Part shown: one piece after another, positions 11,153-22,333 of the stretch
Numbering within the stretch: the stretch's first letter is position 1
Layout of the letters: each line of letters begins with the position of its first letter
Source of the DNA: Hemileia vastatrix
Lineage: Eukaryota > Basidiomycota > Pucciniomycetes > Pucciniales > Zaghouaniaceae
NCBI GenBank assembly: GCA_030280995.1
Contig: JASXTE010000016.1
Location: 9,135,501 to 9,199,500 of the forward strand
Reading direction: 5' to 3'
Length of the DNA stretch: 64,000 bases
Notes under the pieces: model-generated
The model's input: only the letters and a program-made list of their open reading frames with translations
Told to the model about the DNA's origin: nothing
The model's database searches: none
Position numbers and translations under genes: made by a program

Positions 11153-11800
11153 AAAAGAAGATTATATTGAAGTCATTAGAGAATGAATTTGAACTGGATT
11201 ATACAAACAGTCTTCATAAAGTTATTCAAGTCCAGTATTCTGTATTAAAACCTAATGGAAAGCTTAGCGTAGTTCATGATGTAAGAGAATTAAGTAGGAT
11301 TATGATAAAAAATAAAGGAATACCACCTAGTGATGAGGAGTTTATAGAGATTTTTTCAGGGAGAGTATGCTATGGTTTGTGAGATATAATGGGTGGATAT
11401 GATGAAAGAGAGTTTAATCTGGATTCTTGGCCTCTCAAAAATTTTGATACACCACTTGGATGATTACAGCTAGCAAGATTACATCAAGGAGAAACAAATT
11501 CAGTTGCTGTATATCAAGCTCAGATGGCTTGGATTCTACAAGACAAGAATCCACAATATGCTTGTATATTTATCAATGATGGTGGAATAAAAGGACCTTC
11601 AACAGATTATGGTAATGAAGTGTTGAAGGAGAATCCAGGGATACAAAAATTTATCTGGGAATATGCTGTTGTTATATAGAGGATTTTCTTTAGGATTGAA
11701 GAGGCTGGTTTAACTATTTCAGGTTCCAAAAAAAAATTTATGCTTCAGCTTTAGAAATCTTAGGTCATGTGGTATGTAGAGAGGATAGGAGTATGTCAAA
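11153..11800 (+). pseudogene. Gypsy reverse transcriptase, broken
   Basis: The block has VLKPNGKLSVVHDVRELSRI (RT domain 1-2). Past a stop it has DIMGGYDEREFNLDSWPL in the place of the first catalytic Asp region (here GGYDER). Then come ETNSVAVYQAQMAWILQD and CIFINDGGIKGP, where the usual I-D-D is I-N-D. Then come GIQKFIWEYAVVI and EEAGLTISGSK. At least four in-frame stops occur. The order is perfect, so the element decayed by point mutation here. Confidence 0.85.
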
Positions 11801-12425
11801 GAAGAAGGTGAACAAAATTAAGTCCTTGAAAAGACCCAAGAATGTGACCAAAGTGAGAGGGTTTTTAGGTGTATTTGTCTATGTTAGAATGTTTATTAAG
11901 GACTTTTCTTCATTGGCTGCTCCTTTGATATGGTTAACTAGGAAGGATTCTGACTGGGAGTGGAATGAAAAGTGTGAAGAGGCATTTGAGATACTGAAGA
12001 AGGTTTTTGGAGAAGATATTATCATGCACAAGTTAGATTATGGGAAATATGCAGGCCAGATTTATTTAGCAGTGGATTCTAGTCAGAGTGCTGCTGGGGC
12101 AGTTCTGCTCCAAATGGATAGTGCTGGTTGTATAAGACCATTCAGGTATGAATCTGTGGTTTTTACTGAGTTGGAATTAAGATATTCACAGCCTAAATTG
12201 TAACTTTGTGGTGTGGCAAAAAGTTTAAAGAATCTTCAAAATGTTTTGTGGGTTCAACACTTCAAATTACAAGTTGATTAAAAAAATTATTTCAAATGAT
12301 CAATTCCCTTAGTTTACCAAATGCACTCATTACAAGATGGGTAGCTTTTATTCAAAATTTTTCTTTTAATTTCATTCATAAGCCTGGCAAGATTTTTACT
12401 ATGCCAGATGGCTTGTCAAGAAGAC
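11769..12425 (+). pseudogene. Gypsy RNase H region, broken
   Basis: The connection part KVRGFLGVFVYVRMFIKDFS leads into RNase H. That has YLAVDSSQSAAGAVLLQMDS (first Asp as AVDSS), VVFTELELRYSQPKL (Glu present) and, after a stop at 12,202, a second open piece. The second piece has NALITRWVAFIQNFSFNFIH and KPGKIFTMPDGLSRRPP, the signature end of RT-RNase H in this lineage. It is followed by an Asp/Glu-rich linker to about 13,030. Confidence 0.85.
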
Positions 12426-13098
12426 CACCTACTGAAGAGGATTCTGACTCAGAAAAATTAGATGAAGATATACCTGCAATCAAGTCCAGCACAAAAGGTG
12501 CTGAAGACTTTCCTTACCTCCCCCATGAGGTTAAACTTGAAGGATTAATATGTGTAGATAGTGATGAAGACCTCCACCATGAGGATAAACTAGAAAATAA
12601 TAAAAATATGATAAATTATGTGCTTGAGAAGTTTGATGAAGGTGTAGATAAATTAAGTAAAAAAGAGGTTTGAGATGTTGTGTATATGGATGAGGATGGT
12701 AATATTTTGTGGGACAGTAGAAAGTTGGTGAATGGTGTATATGTTGGAGTATTAGAAATTTTGGTTAAATAGAGGATGGATGTTTGTGGGAATTTGGTAA
12801 AAAGGAGGTTGGACAAAGATGAAGATGTTGATGCTGAAAAGGCTGAAAATGAAGAAAATTCAGCTTTTAAAATGTTGGAAGGTTCAAATGTGGAAAATTC
12901 AAAACCTTTTACAATAAATAGGCAAAGTCAAGGATTAAAATTTTTGGCTCATGTATGTACATGTGATCTAGAAGATAGAGAAGTGCCCATTGATATTATA
13001 TTAATGGATTTTCAAGATGATGTCTGGGGATAGACAGGTTTTTATTATAAAATGGTAAAATATTTATGAACATTAGAAAGGCCATATAAATGTGATAA

Positions 13099-14294
13099 TT
13101 ATTAATAGTTGGCTATCAAAAGAAAGCCACTAGCATTTTATCTCTCTGGAAGAAGATTAATGAGGAGGAGGTATCCAAATCCTCAAGTTGTTATTACTCA
13201 AAAGAAAGGGAAAGAATTGGTTATGAAATCACTGCATGAAGATCTTGGGCATAGATGAGTTGTTGAAGCTTATAGATAAATTTTTGATAGATTTTGGTGG
13301 CCTGGAATGAAGCTGGCTGTTAAAAAATGGGTTCATTCATGTGAAGAATTTCAAAGGAAAATTTATTCAAGGCCTAAGGAACCTAGACAGGAAACTTGTG
13401 AAAAACCCTTTTTACTAGGGCTAGTTTGGATGCTGTGCATATTAAAGAAGGGAGATATAAAAATTTAATTGTAACCAGAGATGATTTATCTGGTTGGATA
13501 GAAGCAGCACCTCTTATTAATTTGAATGCCTGGAATGTGGCAGATTCTTTAATGAAAAATTGGGTGTATAGGTATTGAGTTATTAAGTTGGTAACAGTTG
13601 ATGGAGGTCCTGAATTTGGAACAGAGTTTAGAGAAGCTATATCAAAAGTTAGATCAAAGGTTAGGGTAGAAAACCCATATTATCCTAAAGCTGAAGGAAT
13701 GGTCCAAATAAGGAATCAAGTTATAAAGGATGCTTTAGTTAAAATGTGTGGAGCAAGTGATGAAAAGTGGAGGCACTATTTATCATTAGTTTTATTTGTT
13801 GAAAGAATCACTTCCAAAAGGACAACTGGATATTCACCATACAAACTAGTTTTTATTCAGAAAGCATTTTTACCAGTTGATCTAGAAGCTGAATCATATC
13901 TTGGAGTAGACTGGGACACAGTCAAAACTACTGATGAATAACTATGTGTAAGAATGGTTCAGTTGGAAAAGAAAGAAGAAACTCTAGAAAAGGCATATTA
14001 AAAATGATGAATATTTGAAATCAGTCAGTTAGATATTGGGATAAGATTTTGGCTCATAGGTTAAGGAAACCTTTAAAAACTGGAGATATGGTCTTGGTGT
14101 ATAATAAAAGTTTCAAGAGTAAATGGGGTAGGATGTTTGCAGATAGGTTTAATGGGCCAGATAGAGTCAAAGAACAAGTATCTGGTGGCTCATATGTATT
14201 AGAGGAGTTTTATGGAGCTGTGTTGAAAAAGAGCATAGCTTCTTACCAGGTCAAGCAGTTCTATCCTAGGAGCACTAGGTGTGCCAAAGTCTAA
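13099..14294 (+). pseudogene. Gypsy integrase, broken
   Basis: The zinc-binding part reads SLHEDLGHR, FWWPGMKLAVKKWVHSCEEF; one Cys is Phe. The catalytic core survives in pieces, with LVTVDGGPEFGTEFREAI from 13,588 (second Asp) and VENPYYPKAEGMVQIRNQVI. There the catalytic Glu position reads as Gln (usual G-x-x-E-R). Then come LVLFVERITSKRTTGYSPYK and a D-L-E-A-E-S segment. The last piece (14,049-14,294) has KTGDMVLVYNKSFKSKWGRM and YQVKQFYPR, the integrase C-terminal fold. Stops occur throughout; not functional. Confidence 0.85.
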
Positions 14295-14541
14295 CTCCAA
14301 AATGAGGATAAACTGCTCACCATTGTTTAAAAGAAGATATTCTCTGTAATTATGATAAACTACTTAACTATCACTTAAAAAGAAGATTTACTTCACAAAC
14401 AAGTATAAACTAGAAGCCATAATTAAAATTATTGATCATTAAACTCAAATTTCAACAGTTTATGGTGAAGAATTATGTTTTAATGTATTTATTTTAGCAG
14501 AAGTGTTCACAAGGAAACCTTCTAAATTTAATATTTGAAAA

Positions 14542-14591
14542 TTTGGGGGTAATTGATGGGATGGCTGCTCTATATACAATTACCCCAAAAT
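14542..14591. repeat. Imperfect hairpin downstream of Gypsy pol
   Basis: TTTGGGGGTAATTG and CAATTACCCCAAAA form complementary arms around a 22-base loop. It lies 250 bp after the last Pol codon, where a polypurine tract and LTR start would be expected, but no LTR partner was found. Confidence 0.5.
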
Positions 14592-15321
14592 GTTTGTTAC
14601 CAGAGCTTTCCTGTTTCTAGTTGAATACTGGTTTTGAATTTGTTATATAGGTAGTCCTCTAAGACTATAAACTATATCAACGCAATGTCAACCAAATATG
14701 CTCATTTGAAGCCAGTTCATAGATTTTTTTTATGTTTTATTTTTGATTAAAATTTTTTTAATGATTTCTATTTTGCTTTCATTTTAAATTTTATTATTAT
14801 TAATCAATTGGTTCAGGGATAATGATCACTGATGGTCTCCAATCATTTTTACAAATTTGAGGGAGCCCACCCAGTGATCATTTCTCTATTTCGCTAATTA
14901 TGTTATTCAAAAATTTTCAAAATTTATTTATGTCTATTTTAAATTTCTTTCTTGTGTATCCCATATCTAGGTAAACTTGGATGTGGGTGTGTCAGGATTT
15001 TGACTCATCAAATGGCTAGGGGCTTCTTTATATATTTAATTTTAATTTTCAAATTTTAGCACATCTTTTAAAATAATTTTTTTTAATTTTAATTTTTAAA
15101 TTTATAGTTATATATTTTCTATTTCAAATTTCTTTTACATTACAATTTTATTTCATATCAAAAAAAAATAAAAAAAATAAAAAATAAAAAAATATGAGAA
15201 TAAAAAAAACATTTTTTAAAAATAAAATAAAATGATAACAATAATAACAAATAAATATTACTAGTGTTTTAAAATATATATAATTTAAATTTACTTTTCT
15301 TATATTTGATTTTATTTTAAT
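14592..15321. other. Non-coding, AT-rich; no feature recognised
   Basis: Only homopolymer-rich sequence is visible, including A-runs at 15,160-15,240. It may be the decayed 3' end of the Gypsy element. No LTR match to 5,022-6,340 was seen. Confidence 0.4.
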
Positions 15322-16559
15322 CACTACACAATATGGGGGCAGACTTGCTAGCAAGTCCACAACATTGAACCCAAATTCATATAAAATTGAGTAAACATTG
15401 AGATAGTGATGAAAAAATAATGGTGAAATAGTGAATTTACTTTGAAAAAACTTTGAAGCTATTTTGAACATTTATTGAAACACAGGAAATCATTGGTAAC
15501 AATAATCTTGAGGCTTGAACTACAGGAATTTTTGAAGGAATATTGAAAAAATTGAACCCCACTACCCAACCAGACTGGCACATGCAAAATATATAAAAAA
15601 TTCACTCTTATAAGATAATAAAAGTTTCATATGGATTGAACTAAGAGAAATTTTGAATGTTTTCATAATATTTTTTAGCTATAATTACACCACACAATAT
15701 GGGGGGCGGACTTGCCAGCAAGTCCGCAACCTTGAAGCTGAATTCTTATCCAGTTGAGCATACATTGAGGGAGTGATGTAACTATTATGAAGAAACAGTA
15801 AAACTACTTTGAACACACTTTTAAGGAAACTTGAACATTTATTGAAATAACAGTGATCATTATAAAAATAATATTGTGGCTTGGCTTACAGGAATTTTTG
15901 CAGGAATATTCAGATAAGTGAAACCCACCACCAAAATAATTGGGCACATTCATACAATTGTGAGTAGTCATCTATTTTCTTCATTGTTTAAATATAATAA
16001 TATTCTTAGATAAATTGAACTAAAAGTTCAATTAAAATGTGCTGATAGGATTTTTTTACCTATCAATTGATAGAGGAATCATCCAATACTGTAAAAAGTT
16101 ATTCAAGAAAAAACATTTATTAAACTTATAGTTTCATCAAATGTTTATCAATAAAGGTTTCTGGAGCTATATATTTCTTCTCATTGTATGAATATATACT
16201 TTTGTATACTTTTTAAGCTTCAAAAGATTTGTGGAGGTTACATCACTCTCAAAATTGAAGTTAGAAAAAATTTATATAACTGCATAATTTAAAAATTAAA
16301 GTTAATGCCATAATTTTAGAAGTAAAAACAATATATGGGTTCTACTTTTTCAAGAAACTAATTTAATGTTATCTTTATTATAGCAAGAAAAACAAGGGTT
16401 AAATTTTTATGAGAATAAAACATATAGCTAAAATGTGGTGCACAATATTTATAAGTTTATTTTTGTTTTCATTATGTGTCAATTTCAATTCCCTATAATT
16501 ATTATATCTTTATATTATTTACATTCTTTCAAAATTCTTCTTTCTACTAATTTAATCCC

Positions 16560-17260
16560 CCCTCTTGTGCTTCTGTTTCTCTTACCCTCTCAAATTTTCT
16601 CTCATTTTAAATTGTAGTGCTAATCTCCCCCCACCACCCCTTGTTCCCCCTTCTCCAACCCTCTCCCTTGCACCTCACCTCACCTAACTCTTTTTCTCCA
16701 CTTTTTACCACTTTTACTCCCTTCTTCACCCATCTACACTTCTTAATACTCCTAATCACTTTATTCACTCTCCTTCAAAACCCCTTTTCATCTATAGGGA
16801 CAAAAAGGGTGACATGGGAAGCAAAAGGGGTGGGGTGAATAGAAAAAAGGTTGAGATGGTGTGGAAGGGAAATGCTTTGGGTTGGGAGCAATAATAGTGG
16901 GGTTGGAAGAAAAAGGGTTGGTGTATTGTAAAAAGGGTGTGTTGGGGTGAAGGGGGCAAGAAATGTTGATAATTGAGGTTTGAGGAAAAAGAGGCAGGGT
17001 GGAGTGGGAAAAATTTGGAAAGGGGTAAGGATAGATGAATAGGGAAGCGAGAGTGATAAGATGAGGTGAAAAGTAAAATTGGAGTGGAGGGGAAGGGCTA
17101 GGAGTACTTAAATTTACTCTTGGAAGTCTGGAGAGTTTAGTTGGTGTGTTGGGATGGTTATCTGAACAAGAGATGTGGGTAGAAAATATGAAAGGGTGGA
17201 AAGGCATAAAACCGAATGTGGAGAGGTGAAAATAAAGTAAAGTGAGGCAGAAAAAAACTG
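16560..17260. repeat. Pyrimidine/purine switch block in element A
   Basis: The plus strand is nearly all pyrimidine-rich from about 16,560 to 16,795 (CCCC and TTCT phrases). It then flips at CTATAGGGACAAAAAGGG to strongly purine-rich until about 17,260 (GGGG and GAAA phrases). Element B has the same switch at about 20,770-21,480 with its turning point at CTCCATAGGGAGC. Open frames over this block are compositional by-products. Confidence 0.6.
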
Positions 17261-17262
17261 GA

Positions 17263-17300
17263 GGTGAACCCTATCATTTGGCCAAAAAATAGAGTTCACC
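17263..17300. repeat. 38-bp hairpin in element A
   Basis: Arms GGTGAACCCTAT and ATAGAGTTCACC pair at 11 of 12 positions around a loop containing TTTGGCCA. The same structure lies at 21,495-21,532 in element B. It marks the end of the purine-rich block in both. Confidence 0.7.
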
Positions 17301-20300
17301 CTCTTGGTTTGCAGTACTTATTTTTCACTTTCAACAAAAATGGGTAACTCTGGTGTATTTCTATTTGTACCCCTAAATCCAAAAAAGATAAATATTTGTT
17401 CTTTGTTTTTAATAAATACTGAAATATGTGACAGAAGATGTACTAGAATGTAAAAGTTAGCCATGAAATAGAATTTCAATTTTTTACAAATTATTTTACA
17501 GAATGTTTCTGAAAACTATACATAAGACATAAAACCAATAAAATATGTATATTTTTGAAACAAGTTGAAAAATTGAACAAAAACTATATTAAGATTTTGA
17601 ACTGATTTGCTTTTTTTATTTCATGAGATGAATGTTGTTATATTTTAATTTAGCTCTAAATTCTTTTAGTGAGATGTACAACAGCTTCAAATTAAGTCAT
17701 AGAGTTTAAATAAAGGATTAAAATTTGATTTATTTCAAAGTTTTGCTAGATTCCATTCTCCATGATTAATATAAATACCAGAATAATTACCTGTAAAAGC
17801 TAAAAAAAATTAGTAAAATGTAATATTTTAAGTTCCTCAATATTGGTACTATAATCTATTAAGTAACATAACAAGCTCCTTGAGTCGTTTTTTTTACTAA
17901 AATTTTTTAATTGCAATGACTATATTTATTTTCAAAAAATGATATATCTTAGTTTATGTAGAACTTATATTGAACTTCCAATGTAATCCTGTTTTCAACT
18001 ATGGTTCAATATAAGTTAAACAGAGATAAAATTTATCATTTTTAAAAAAATTACCTGAAGACCTCTAAATGTAAACATAAGTATATTTATTTATCACAAA
18101 TATATATATTTAATACCTTGAAGTTGTGAAACTAATTAAAAATGATAAATCATTTTGAGAAAATACTTTATTAATAATAGTTGTAAGTATATTTTATATT
18201 ATAATTATGTGATTTATTTTCTATATGATAGATTAAGAAATTTACTAAAAATTTATTTTATATAACTATAATATATAAAAAAGGTTTCAGATTTTCTGCT
18301 TAAATTCAAAATAATTGAAAAGAAAAACAAATTGTTTTACGTACAAATTATATAGAACCCTCAGGACATCACTATGATCTTTTTGGATGTATATGTATAA
18401 ATTAAATTGAAGCCTCATAGGATAAACTTGGTAGTGTCTTAAAAAAACAAAAAAATCTTTTTCATCAATATATATTTTAACTAAAATTTAAATTTTAAGC
18501 TTAATTTTCTTTTTTAAATCTGTACTGAAGTGTTGAAATATTCTCTATTGAAATTAATTTTATAGAAATATACTTAATCTAGTATTTCTCTTTTATCACA
18601 CTATTTACAAGAAGATTTATAAATTCATGTGTTCAAATAAATTTTGAAATGTATTTCATTTCATAGACTTAGAAACTGCTTAGCAAAAAATATTATTATT
18701 ACTTATCATTTTGATTAGCATATTTCTATTAAATCATTGATAAGTCCTTGTCTCATATATATATAATTTAAGAATTATGTGCAAAATTTCAGATGTGAAT
18801 TACACCTGTCAAAACCTTTGTTCTAAAAAAAAAAGAGGTGATCCTGACCTGTTTTGCTTAATTTTTTTCCTTGAAACCATTAAATTGAAATACTTTATAT
18901 ATTAATTTAAAATTTGTATTAAAATTTATTTTAATCATAATATAAAACCTATAACACTGCCTTTTTTATATGAGTATAAATATAAATATTAATTGTGTTA
19001 TTTTTACTAAATAGGTATCATATAGTATTTTTTCAGTGAGAAATTATTATAATGATGAAAAAATACCACTTCTATGTATTAAAATCAGCTCTTGCACAAT
19101 ATTACAGTCAAAAATTCAACCTGAAGAAAAAAAATTCACATGAAAGAAATGTTTAAAATAAATGGTTCTTATTACAAGGTGGACACTTCGATTATCCCAC
19201 AATATTAAATTGAAGCACACTTTAGTGTTAAAATAAAATTTTTAAGAAATTTAAACTTTTATTCTTTGTTCTATCTTTAAAATTTATCATTTAGGTTAAA
19301 TTTTGGTGTTTCATATAGAAAATTCACTGAGTAGTAATTAATTTTTCAATTCATGAGATTACCCTACCAAATCACAATATTTTAATGTAATTCTGATGAA
19401 CTACATCATGAAAAGATTCAAAATATCATATACTCATTGCTTTTACTTAATTTATATTAAAAAACTGGTTTTTAGTTGAGTAATAAGTAGAACTAAAAAA
19501 AGAGCAAAAATTAATTTCCTTTTAATTTCTATCATCTTCTCAAATTTAGAAATATTCAAAACTGGATTAATTTAAACTATTATATGAATTATACTTATTT
19601 AAGACATATAATCAAATAATTTTATAAATATTAGTGCTTAGCATAAAGAAGCTTTCAGAGTACTTAATTTAGTAATATATTTGGAAAACACATTGCCTTC
19701 TTTTATTTTTTTAGTTATAATTTTTTTCCTGTATTCTATGATATAAAAATAAAGAATTTTGATTCTTCAACATTTTTTTCAAATAAATAAATTCAATTAA
19801 AGCTAATTATCTTTCATGATCAATTATTATAAACAAAGATCTTAAGAATTAGGTTATATGTTTTAGATTTAAGAATAGAAGCCTGAAATTTTATGTAAGA
19901 AGGAGTTTTCAATTATAAGAGCCATTAATTTTTAAATATATTCATTTAAAAAATTAATAAACTCATTAGACAGGTCAAAAGTAATACTTTGGAAGAAATA
20001 GTATGTTTTTAGTCTTTTTAATGATCAATTGCAATTTTAAATGAAAATTGAATGGTGTTTTATGAAAAATTACTACAACTTAATCAGATTCTTAAGCTAC
20101 CTTTTGTTTGTATTTCAATTAATTTTTCATTAAACTCTCACCATTATTTCAGCACATCACCATCCATCCTTGTTTAATGGCTCATGATGAGCCCAAAGTA
20201 GAGTTCAGTATCAGCTCATTATAAGATCTATCTGAGTTCCATCTAAGTTCAAATTAAGAACTTTCTAGCTAGTCCCCCCCAAATATTGTGTTGTCTTATA

Positions 20301-20769
20301 TATAGAAATTATCCAAAATTAAAAAAAAATAATTAAGAAAAAAACATTGAATTGATTATGTTCATCAAATTTTTATCATTAAACATTTTCAAAAATACAT
20401 ATTTGTTCTTATTGTGTGAATAGATATTATTGAAGATTTTTTAAGCTTGAAAATATTTGTGGGAGATTCAGAGCTCTTTAATATGAACTTAAAACAGATT
20501 CACTTAAATTTATAAGTTATAAAATTTATTACTATACATGCTTCACAATTAATAAAAATATATGGGTACTATTTTTTGGAAAAAATAACTACTATTATTT
20601 TCATTATATCAAACAAGTAAGTGTCAAACATTTATCGGAAAAAAAATATGGCTACTAAAAAGTGTGAAACACTTATAGGTTTCATTTTTGTTTTCACATC
20701 ATTTCACTTCCCATTCCTTATAATTTAGTATATATTTATAGTATTTTAATTTTTTTAAGATTATTCTTC

Positions 20770-21480
20770 TCATTTCTTTCTTTTCTGCTCTTTTGCATCC
20801 CATGCTCCTACCCTCTAGAACCCCCTCTCTCTTTAAAGTCCATATTTACTCTCCCCATTACTCTACTCACCCCTCCCCTTGTTCCCCCATTTCTCCACCC
20901 TTCTACATCCTAACTCACCCTAACTCGTGTTTTTCACCCCCATTCTACCCATTTTGATACCCTCTACTCCCCTCTATATCCCATCACACTAGACCTCACT
21001 TTTTATCTCTTTTTTCCACCTGTTTTACTCCATAGGGAGCAAAAATTTTATTTAGAAAGTAAAAGGGGTGGGGTAAGACTTAAAAGGGCTTGATTGTGGT
21101 GGGGTAGAAATGGTTTGTGTGTGGAGTATAAAAAGTGCATATGCAAGAAAGAGGAATGAGATGGGATACAAAAGGGGTATTAAGGGGTAAAGGAGTTAAT
21201 AAATGGGTGAGAAACAAGGAAACAGCAATGTTTTGGGGTAGAGAGGCATTTGAAATGGGTTAGGAAGGATGAGGAGGAAATAAAAAGGGGTTGTGTGGGT
21301 TGAAAAGTGAATGGGGAGGGGAGGGGAGGGATGAGAAGTGTTATAAAATAGTGTGGGATGGGTAGAAAGTGCAGCAAGATTATAAGAATAGTTTTTAAAA
21401 GGGGAGGGGTGTGAATAAAATTGAGAGGGGTGAAAAAGCAGCAAAAGGTGAGGAAAGGTAAAAAGTGTGTCAAAGGTGGC
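20770..21480. repeat. Pyrimidine/purine switch block in element B
   Basis: This is the counterpart of the block in element A: C/T-rich up to about 21,030, then G/A-rich to about 21,480 (for example GGGGAGGGGAGGGGAGGG near 21,320). The 38-bp hairpin follows directly. Confidence 0.6.
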
Positions 21481-21494
21481 AGCAAAAAACTTAA

Positions 21495-21532
21495 GGTGGA
21501 CTCTATTCTTTGGCCATAAAACAGAGTCCACC
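21495..21532. repeat. 38-bp hairpin in element B
   Basis: Arms GGTGGACTCT and AGAGTCCACC are perfectly complementary over 10 bp, with TTTGGCCA in the loop. Compared with element A, both arms differ at the same pair (GAACC/GTTC against GGACT/GTCC), so pairing is kept. Confidence 0.75.
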
Positions 21533-22333
21533 CTGTCATTTTTCAGCACTTTTGTACTATCTTATAAAATAATCAATACCTCTACTGTCTTGCTATATGT
21601 ACACCTCCATCCACAAACAATACAGCTTTATTGGATGATGGAGTTAAAGACTTCAATTTTTGACATAATATTTAATAATATACAGATATTATCAATAAAA
21701 TAATATTTCACTTTCTTATAAATTATTTTACAAAATGCTTCTGATAACTACAAATTAGATAGAAAAGAAATTAGGAATGTTTTTATAAATAATTTGAAAA
21801 AATGAACATAACCTATGTTAAAATTTTCAATTAATCCTCTTATTGATTTCATTAGATGATTGTATTTGAATTTAAACTTCATAATTAATTCTTTTGCTGA
21901 GACTACAAAAATCATTGAATTAAATTATTTTATCCAAATAAAGATTTAACAAATAATACATTTAAATATTTCAATTTTTTGCTTGATATTTTTTTCATGA
22001 TTACTATACATAAATAAATAAGTACCTGTAATAACTATGAATTTGAGAAAATAAAATAAGTAAGATTTCTTAACATATGTACCATTATCAATTTAGTAAA
22101 AAAATAAACCATGTTGGCAGATTGTCTAGAAGAAGAAGAAAAATAAGGAAGAAAATGAAGAGGAGAAGGAAGAAATAAAGGTGGAGTTACAAAGGGTAGT
22201 AAGATGGTAAAAAAAGGAATAGGAATTATAAAAATAATTAAATAAAAGAGGAGAAATGCAACAACAAGTACTGAGAACTGTGGCAACAGTGAGATTTGAT
22301 TTATTTGTAAATATTTAATTGAGTAAGTAAATT

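Larger units (their letters stand above)
6341..14294 (+). mobile_element. Decayed Ty3/Gypsy element, basidiomycete-type
   Basis: Plus-strand order: Gag, zinc knuckle, protease, acidic linker, RT, RNase H, zinc-binding HHCC, integrase, C-terminal domain. That is the Ty3/Gypsy order. The RT-RNase H part has motifs that I recognise from a lineage common in basidiomycetes, such as KPNGKLSVVHDVREL and MPDGLSRRPP. Stops and frameshifts occur every 60-150 codons. A ~1.07-kb unrelated segment interrupts the polymerase start (10,081-11,150). The 5' LTR is at 5,022-6,340; no 3' LTR was identified. Confidence 0.85.
15688..20295. mobile_element. CACTA-like element A, 4.6 kb, non-autonomous
   Basis: The left end CACCACACAATATGGGGGGC carries GGACTTGCCAGCAAGTCC just inside; the right end reads CCCCCCCAAATATTGTGTTGTC. 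The flanks are TTA on both sides (15,685-15,687 and 20,296-20,298). The subterminal right part has degenerate GAACTC-type repeats on the minus strand (about 20,190-20,270). The interior is AT-rich without a credible transposase. It contains a pyrimidine-to-purine strand switch (about 16,560-17,260) and a 38-bp hairpin at 17,263-17,300. Copy B is similar along its whole length but moderately diverged. Confidence 0.8.

Noticed and set aside
15322..15687. A separate small MITE with its own right end
   Set aside because: No right end lies before 15,688; it is collinear with the start of element A and continues after A's insertion at 20,299, so it is the left part of element B.
16435..17299. Several open frames rich in Pro, Ser, Phe and Leu on both strands
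   Set aside because: They result from the long pyrimidine- and purine-rich blocks; no domain or consistent start, and the equivalent block in element B gives different frames.
21180..21549. Two overlapping 117-119-codon minus frames
   Set aside because: Same compositional cause (G/A-rich plus strand); they overlap in different frames and lack any known motif.
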